From the NCBI GenBank assembly GCA_009733775.1, contig WOGZ01000040.1, positions 108,879 through 172,878 of the forward strand: DNA of 64,000 bases. The letters run 5' to 3'. A model generated the notes under the pieces. It was not told the origin of the DNA and ran no database searches. It saw only the letters and a list, made by a program, of their open reading frames with translations. The position numbers were made by a program, and so were the translations under genes. This document shows positions 56,676 to 64,000 of the stretch, one piece after another. The stretch's first letter is position 1; each line of letters begins with the position of its first letter. The stretch is from Alectoria sarmentosa (lineage: Eukaryota; Ascomycota; Lecanoromycetes; Lecanorales; Parmeliaceae).

Positions 56676-59600
56676 ATGAGCGCTGCAAAAGATGAGGCCG
56701 AGGATGGTCCATTGGTGTTGAACAAGGAAGACCATGAGAATGACGAGAAGACGCCCCAGAATGATGAGAACGAGCACACGCAAGAAGAAGAGCTGCTGAT
56801 ACCGAAGTTGAGCAAGCCGAATGAATTTGCAGAGGAGGATGACAGCTTGACATCCAACAATGAGGTCGATGGCGAAGACTTTGGGCCCTTGCAGACTTCG
56901 AGTCCGGTTCTTGAGAGACCATCAAGTGCTGATGAATCTCTCTCGATCCCGGATGACACTCCTTCTTTACAGGTATGACGTATGTATGTCCAGGGTGGAC
57001 CATGTTCTGACTGCCCCAGGGCTCTATAGAGTCGTCCTCTCCAGGCAGAGGAATCCGTGTATCCAACCATGGCCGAAGCCCGACACCCTCTCTACGCCCC
57101 TTTGATAAGCGGTTCCAAGCTCGGTTAGCCACTTCTCCACTGAGCTCACCTCGAGCTTCTTCGCCAGCCTTCCTCGACGCGCACTCAAGGCAGTCATCAT
57201 CGGCCTTCTCGATACATAATGATGATTCTACTGGGTCACCTCAGGCTCCCTGGGAGGTGGTCAGGTGGACAAAGCTCAGAAAGATGACGGGCGAAGCATT
57301 CTCTGAGGTCGGGAAGCGTAAATTTGGGCGGCCTACATGCATAGCTATAGCTGCTTCGATTGCGCTGGGAACTTCGAAAGGCATCATACTGGTGTTCGAC
57401 TACAACCAGAACCTCAAATCGATCATTGGCTTAGGCACGAAAGCTGTCGAATCTGGGTCCGTTACGTCTATCAGCATATCTGCAGATCACTCCACTATTG
57501 CGGGCGGACACGCTTCTGGAAGCATCTACACTTGGGAGGTTGCGAGGCCTGCGAAACCTTTTCTACACATCCCTCCAATCGACAGAGGTCGAGGTCCGAA
57601 TACTGACGGGCATATTTTGGATGTTGCAATCCTTCACATCGGTTTTCTGGGAATGCGACACACCGCACTGGCTTCAGCTGATGACAAGGGGATGGCATTC
57701 TCTCACTTGGCTACGAGAGGAATGGGAGTAGTGGTGCGCTCTGTCAAGACGACTCGGATACTTGGCCGATATCCTGACAAAGCATCAAGTGCTGATCGTC
57801 AAAGGAAGCCCAGTTCTGTGTTAGCCTTTTCTACCTTGCCCTTAGGGAATGCAGAGCATGTTGCAGACTCCTTGGGGATGGTAGCCATGCTGACACCATA
57901 CTTGCTGGTCATTGTTTCGAGCACGCCCGTCGCACAAACTCAGTACAAAGCTCCGAGACCTAAGGAGGTGGCTGCTCATGGCGCCATGACCGCTGCATTG
58001 GCATGGTTTCCGAGTGTCAAGCTAAAGACAAAAGATCCAGTTTCATTGGAAACATCATCACGGGTCAAGCTCGTTTATTGCTGGTCGAACATTCTCACAG
58101 TCCTCGACGTAGTTGAAATGGAACCTTCGGCAAGTCGTGTGAAAGACGAACCCCCAAGCCTTCAATTCAAACCACGCAGCAGGTGGAAAGCTGAGGAGGC
58201 AATCGTTAGTGTTCAATGGCTCAGCCGATCTGTGCTTGCAGTTTTGACAATCACACAACAGCTGATTGTGCTCGAAGACAACTCAATGGTTGTGACGGAT
58301 TCTTCTGACCTAATCCAGAAGCACATCTATCATGCTGACTTGTTTTCGGGCCAACTCAATCAACTCGTTGATCAATTGGAGGATGAAGAGGTCGCTGCCA
58401 TGCATGGGGTCGTTGCCGACGCTTTTTTCATGAGCTTCAGAGCCTACAAAGGCCGACTATTCCTTTTAGGATACAACGAGATTTCTTTTGGCACACTCTC
58501 CAATTGGGCTGATCGACTGCTGGCTTTGATGGAAGAAGGCAGCCACATTGCCGCTATTCAATTAGCGACGTCTTACTATAGTGGCGAAGCTAACAAGGTA
58601 GCCGTTGGTCTTCCTGAGGATGACACTGTACGACACAACTTGGTTCAGGAGAAGCTCTCAGAGATGGTTTCAGCATCGCTTCGGTATACATTCAAAAAGA
58701 ACAGAATGGCCCAGGAGAGAAATGGTGACCGAAGGCAGCTTGAAGAGCTTGCATCCGCTTGTATCAAAGCTTGCATCAGCATGGAAGAAACTGACTTCTT
58801 ATTCGAAGACGTTTACAGTTGGTATCAGGACGGAGACGTTGAGAGTGTGTTTCTCGAGAGCATTGAGACTTACATCGTCAATGATGAGATCAGTGTCATA
58901 TCTCCAGTGGTGATCAAAGACCTAGTAGACCATTACACTAGGCGAGGGCTCAATGCGCGTATCGAAGAGATGATCTGCCATCTAGACTCTCGGACCATGG
59001 ACATCGATCAGATCACCACGCTCTGTAAGAAGAACCATCTTTACGACGCTCTGCTGTATGTCTGGAATCAAACCCTCAACGATTACACCACCATTCTGAC
59101 TGATCTACTGGATTTGGCTGAGCACCAGTACAACTCTCAGTCAGACGTCGATCCATCCCTTGCAGAGTTGGAGTTGACAAGCGCGTCAAAAGTTTTCCCA
59201 TATCTCTCCTATGTACTCACAGGCCGTATATATCCGACAGGCAAGGATGTGCCTGATGACTCAGCAACTTTGGCGAAAGCTGAGATCTACCACTTTTTCT
59301 TCTCTGGTAGTAGTAGGGAAGGTCTGCCTGTAACTCAAGGAAGCCCACGGTCGTCTAAATTCGGGTCCACAGCCTCATTTTCAAATATGCGACGGATCCT
59401 CAATTTTGACGCAGCAAGTTTTCTAAGCATGCTGAACGAAGCGTTTGAAGATAGTTTCTTGAACGGTCCTCAAGACCAAATGGCCAACGAGATACCCGGA
59501 CGGCTGACAGAAGAGCAGAAGTTCGGTCTATCAGTCAATCGACAATGGATCGTTAGTATCTTGCTCGAAGTTATGACGCCTCCGAATTACGAATCTGATG

Positions 59601-61465
59601 ACACCATTTACCTTGACATGTTCATAGCGCGTAACCTTCCGAAATTTCCTCAATTTATCCTATTACCTGGTCACGTACTCCATCAAGTACTTGTTGGCCT
59701 TTGCCAGTATCCGACCATTGAAGTAGCGGATGACTGCCAGCTCAGCGTTGAGTATCTTCTTTCGATGTATCAACCACCGGACTTAACGTCACTGATATCC
59801 TTAATCTCTAAAGCTCGCTTTTACAGAGTCTTGAAGTCGATCTATAAACAGGAGCGGCAATTCGCCGAGCTACTAAAAACCTGCTTCGAAGACCACGAGA
59901 ATCAAGACTCCATCTTTGATTGTATTGGTGACTGTCTCAAGCCCAGCGCTGCCTTGAGTGAGAAGCAGATTAGCGAAGTCCGTGATGTGATAGTTGAGCA
60001 TGCATATGATCTCGTTGCAGCACATGTCCAGAGAGCCGCATCCACAATTGAGACCTACGCCCCAGATCTTCACAGTGTTCTGCTAGATACACTGGGCGAC
60101 GACGAAGGCGCCCAATTCCAGTATCTGCAGGTGGTCCTCGAGCCATCTACTCCAAATGCAGATGCCGGCCAAGCAGCCGGTCGCCAGCGCGAATTCATAG
60201 AGCAATATGTGCGACTCATGTGCGACTTCAGTCGGTCTCATGTCAGCAAATATGTTGACCAGCTCAAGACCGGTGATCTGCGACTAGAGGAAGTCTTGCC
60301 ATCGCTGGAAAATAGCGGCATTGTGGACGCTGCTGTGGTCTTGATGGCACGAGAGGGCAAAGTGCGGGAGGCTATTGATCGTTTGACCCATTACCTCATC
60401 ACCTTGGAGTCTGCTTTGCTCGGCTTGATAGACGGAGTCAATGACAGTCTGGATGTGGGCAGTACTGCTGAGTCTGGACGAGACTTGATCGCCTCCGTAC
60501 AAAAATATGCTCGAGTCGGCGTATGGCTTTGCCAAGGACAGACCAAAGCTGCCCAAAATAATAAACCGGTCCCGTCGCGGGCGAGGAGTGCCAAATCTTT
60601 GCATGATGCACTGTCTTTGGACGAAGAGCTGTGGTTGGACCTTATCGACGCCGTTGTTGCGGTGACTAAGGACGTCACTGAAGTTCTAGAGAGGCAAGGC
60701 CGTGCAGCAGAGATCAATGAGGACGAAACTTCACAGCAGGAACTTCATTTCACAAACCTCGATTCTTCAAAGATGATAATAGATCTGCGCGTCACGGTGC
60801 AAGAAACCTTTACAGCTCTTCTTGCCGCGACCAGCGCTCCTCACAGCAAAGATGCTCGTCGCACGGATGTGTCCTTCCTTCGCGTTCTGCGCGCATTCCT
60901 TGACCGGGCATCACTCTCATCACCATCTCTGTCGAATTTGCGCGCTGTGCTTGGTGCCATCTTCTCGGCGTATTCATACGAACAATCTTTGCTCTCATTG
61001 GCGAACGGACTTCTTGACAAAGATCTCTTTGTGCGTGTGACCGAGGCCGATACTCTGAGGAGAAAGGGCTGGAGGCCTTTGGGCCAAGTGTGCGAAGGTT
61101 GCGGCAAGAGGATATGGGGACCTGGTGCAGGGGGCTACATTTGGGACGCTTGGCAAAGAAATCACGAAGAAAAAGAGAGAGCACAAGAATTGAAAATCGA
61201 CAAGAGGCCTCCAAGGACAACATCGAAAGATGAGAGCGGCAAAGGGAAAGGTAGAAGTAGGAATGATGGGAACATGGCAATTACCGAGTCCATTACTGGA
61301 AATGGTAACATGGGCGGGGAGGAAGGAAGTGGAGCTGTTGTGATCTTTTCATGCAGGCATATGTTCCATCGTGCCTGTTTGATAAAGATGCAAGATCGAG
61401 TGAGTACGAATGATGAACAGACTGGAGAGCTTGGTCCAGACCTCGTGTGTCCGTTAGAAACGTGA
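56676..61465 (+). CDS. VPS8: Vps8, CORVET endosomal tethering complex subunit
   Basis: Protein of 1580 aa from exons 56676-56972 and 57020-61465. The 47-nt intron has donor GTATGA and acceptor CCCCAG and is phase 0. Residues 1-175 are acidic and then Ser/Pro-rich and disordered. A beta-propeller follows (CIAIAASIALGTSKGIILVF, SISISADHSTIAGGHASGSI, YTWEVARPAKPFLHIPP). The long helical solenoid includes the conserved Vps8 segment (LYDALLYVWNQTLNDYTTIL). The C-terminus is a RING-type zinc domain: CEGCGKRIWG, a charged low-complexity insert, then FSCRHMFHRACL and LVCPLET as the last residues. The final Cys pair of a full RING is incomplete, so the last exon may be mis-terminated; a GTGAGC donor-like site occurs at 61463. 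Vps8 works with Vps3, Vps11, Vps16, Vps18 and Vps33 to tether Rab5 (Vps21) endosomes. Size and order are normal for Pezizomycotina. Confidence 0.9.
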
Positions 61466-62669
61466 GCGTTAGCGCCGATCTATGCTGTACGATACTCCGA
61501 CCATGTTTGATTATTGTAAAAATTTGGTCATTTACATTGCAAGCGATACAAGTGTGTCATGTCAACCCGCTTGTGTGGAGCTCATCAGCTTTGAAATTAT
61601 ACATGATAAGTCAACCGTCCATCCTGGTCCACTAAAGTCAAGGCACGAAAATTGGCAAGGCACTAAGTCAAAGGGACTACTGGCCGCCTCGGGACTCGTA
61701 TAAAGCAAGTTGAAGCCGGTTTCAGAGCTTGAAATCTGGTCGGCGCCTGAGATGATGGGTACGGTGTTGTTGATAGGTTGTGGGCGCTTCGAATCTGACA
61801 CTATGTTGTAGGCACATTCTCGGCCCGCTCGTTAACAGAATTTCAGCATGCAGCTCTCGAGCGCAGATTTCCAAATCCCATCTCTAAGGCATATTGCGAT
61901 CGTTCATTGCGATCTCATCTTAAGTATCTTATTCGCTACCGTATGTTGGTTCATAGGCATCCAAAGCCTCTGTCTGATTGGTTCATATTCAGTAGGTAGC
62001 GGGAGACCCGTCGTCTTCCCGAAGACTATGTCCCAGTCCCGGCGCTTGATTCGACCTCATCATCCCAATGTTACCCTGTTAGTGTTACTGTGCACCATCA
62101 CGTACCCCACATGCATCCATCCCCAGGCTGATTATGCGGCCTGCTCTTGAATGCTCTAATGTCCTCCGTCGTTCATAGATTCGAAGAACTAACCTTTAGT
62201 ATACAGACTATAAGACCCTCCACTAAGTATGCCATGCCCTCTCTTTGCCCTCTGGACTGCACCCCAAAAGGTTGATTCCGTTTACTGTGGATGTCGCGGT
62301 GGATCTTTTGCAAAAATTTTATCTCCTTTGCTAGATTCCCCCCCACTGCCAATTTGCTGTCCACGGATCAAAGACCGGTCTCTCTCAAGTCTTGCAAATC
62401 CCTTCGAGGAGAAAGAAAGAGGATGGGTGAGTCTACCTACTTACTGGCTTTCCCCTGAACCGTAAGTGCGAGACGGATGTAGACAGCCAAGATGTTTTAT
62501 ATCATATCCTCCTCATGCGGCTGTTCTATGAGCCTCTGGTCAAGCACAGGCGTACCCATATCAGTGATACCAATTGCTTCGCAGTATCACAGCTCTTGTA
62601 AAGATATTGGATATCTGACCCACACTCCTTTGGTCCGCTTGCATATATAGTCACTCCTTTACTATCACT
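61466..62669. other. 1.2 kb intergenic, no supported gene
   Basis: Short frames without motifs. A TATA-like GCATATATAGTC at 62641 lies about 25 bp before the first Met of the GH16 relic and may be its core promoter, though it is unusually close to that Met. Confidence 0.4.
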
Positions 62670-63930
62670 ATGCATTTTTCTTCACATCTACACTCCTTTT
62701 CGGCGTTGCTGGGCTGGCCCGGATCGCAATTGCTGCGTATTCGGTCCAAGATGACTACTCAGGAAATAAACTTCTTCGGCATGTTCACGTTTGATACCCT
62801 GAGTTCCCTTCCCCAATATACATATCCTCCATGTTATACTGTAAACCCAAAATGGCTGATCATCCTTCCAGGCCGACGATTCAACCCACCGCTACGTCAA
62901 CTACCTCGACGCGCAAACCGCAAACCTGACCAGCGTCGAAACCGGCATCGTGACCATCCGCTCCGACTCCTCAGCCATCGCCTCAGGACCATGGCCGCGA
63001 CAGCGTCCGTCCGCCTCACCAGCAACACCCAATATACACATGGGCTCGTAGTCCTCGACCTGCAACACATGCCCCGTAGCGCATTGTGGCGTTTGGCCTG
63101 CATTTCTTTTGGATGACGGGCCCCCTCTTGGCCCAACGATGGCGAAATCGACATCATTCGAAGGCGTCAATCTCCAAGCGCAGAATGCAGTCACGATGCA
63201 CACGAGCGCTGGCTGTACGCTGATAATCAACGAGAACTGTTCAAGGCAGTGCGGGCTGCAGTTATCCAGACTGGAGGCGGGACTTCTTTCGGTGACGGGT
63301 TCAATGTGCGAACGGAGGCGGCGTCGTCTACGCCATGCAGTGGACCAAGCGACGCCATCAGTGTCTAGTAATCTTCCCCCGAAACACCGTCCCGGCGGAT
63401 GCGCTCGCTGCAGTGCCGGATCCGGCCGCTTGGGGGCGATCCGACCGCGGCGTTTGTTTGTTTGTGGGCGGGGCGGGGCGGGGGTGTGCCATCGATGAGC
63501 CATTTTTAACAGCATTTATATCATTTTCGATTACCACCCTTCTGCGGTCAGCCTCCCCAATTCCCTTCCCTTCCCTTCCCTTTCTTCTATCCTAACCCTA
63601 ACCGGAACCTTCAAACTCTGACGTGATATCAATCGCAGGCAGTCGACTGGGCCCGGCTCCGGTCTGGGCTCAAACGGAGCCAATCCTCCTCCTTCCTCCA
63701 AAGCCGCCGCCACCTGCGCCGCCTGCTACGTGCAAAAACAACCCCCGAGGCGGTTCGCCGCGGAGGCGTATTGGACGAACGATCAATTCGCTTCGCTCAA
63801 AGTGTACACCGCGCTCTTCTTCTTCTTCTGCTGCTGCCGAAGCGGACGACGTCGTCGTCGTCAGCCCGGTCTTTACAATGACAATGACGACGACGTCTCC
63901 CGCGGCGTCGTTTCTCGCCGATGGGGATGA
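62670..63930 (+). pseudogene. GH16 endo-1,3(4)-beta-glucanase, frame-broken
   Basis: A secreted laminarinase-like family 16 hydrolase can be followed from signal peptide to C-terminus only by changing frame several times. Pieces in order: MHFSSHLHSFSALLG; ARIAIAAYSVQDDYSGN; FFGMFTFDT, ending at a donor-like site that reads CTGAGT instead of GTGAGT (62799-62804); after acceptor CCTTCCAG, YVNYLDAQTANLTS; SVRLTSNTQYTHGLVVLDL; CGVWPAF; NDGEIDII; EGVNLQAQNAVTMHTSAGC; GGGVVYAMQWT; FPRNTVPADALAAVPDP; and TCAACYVQKQPPRRFAAEAY. A single extra base (about 63159) falls inside the ExDxxE catalytic motif. Intact relatives cut beta-1,3(4)-glucan outside the cell. This copy cannot make the enzyme as read. 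Sequencing error in this GC-rich stretch is an alternative. Confidence 0.75.
63561..63580 (+). repeat. (TTCCC)4 microsatellite inside the GH16 relic
   Basis: Four TTCCC units, followed by a pyrimidine-rich stretch and CCTAACCCTAACC. It lies where intact GH16 genes would encode the segment between the FPRN block and the C-terminal Cys pair, or in an intron ending at the AATCGCAG near 63638. Confidence 0.7.
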
Positions 63931-64000
63931 TTGAGGAGGAGGCGGCGGATGCGGATGGGGATTGTCTATCTTGGAGCAGGACTGCGGGGCGAAGAGAGCG

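Noticed and set aside
63588..63602. CCTAACCCTAACC, telomere-repeat-like
   Set aside because: Only two units, inside a decayed gene with pyrimidine-rich neighbours; no array and no subtelomeric features.

Overview
The window is nuclear DNA of a filamentous ascomycete (Pezizomycotina). Introns are short (46-148 nt) with GT..AG ends and CTAAC/CTGAC-like branch sites. The proteins include a Zn2Cys6 regulator with a fungal transcription-factor tail, a BYS1-type secreted protein, a DUF3632 relic, NACHT/ankyrin NLR pieces and a CORVET Vps8 with long Ser/Pro-rich N-terminus. Long AT-rich blocks alternate with normal-GC blocks. In the AT blocks decayed retroelement reading frames survive as A/T-drifted codons, and the few GC pockets left are palindromes. 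This is what repeat-induced point mutation (RIP) leaves. I cannot fix the genus; a Dothideomycete, Leotiomycete or Lecanoromycete with AT-isochores would all fit.

Layout. 1-10880: RIP-degraded transposon block with a Ty3/gypsy pol relic on the minus strand and a Ty1/copia RT-RNase H relic on the plus strand. 10881-16582: gene island with a five-exon Zn2Cys6 regulator facing a four-exon sugar-type MFS transporter, plus a small hypothetical gene. 16583-20602: a second AT block that is one element with terminal inverted repeats. 20603-33477: a Cys-containing secreted protein, a three-exon myo-inositol-type transporter and a many-exon ankyrin protein with an NLR-type helical N-terminus and a reading-frame break. 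33478-36540: third AT block, with a 15-bp coding-style tandem array and a GC hairpin at its right edge. 36541-44886: a DHA1/QDR-like MFS exporter, an NLR N-terminal relic and a BYS1 secreted protein. 44887-49996: a TPR-CHAT protease gene divergently paired with a small gene of unknown function. 50730-55334: a hypothetical gene, a three-exon LITAF-type gene and a decayed DUF3632 gene. 55551-61465: housekeeping genes GPALPP/DUF3752 and VPS8. 62670-63930: a frame-broken GH16 glucanase.

The window runs from a transposon-rich accessory compartment (left) to a housekeeping compartment (right). The accessory part carries transporters, secreted proteins and components resembling fungal self/non-self recognition and regulated-death machinery (NLR pieces, ankyrin protein, CHAT protease). 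The most interesting candidate system is the CHAT protease plus its divergent partner at 44887-49996. By analogy with known fungal protease/effector pairs this could be a protease and its substrate or effector, but that is inference. Exon coordinates given in the entries were derived by hand from splice signals, phase and protein continuity.
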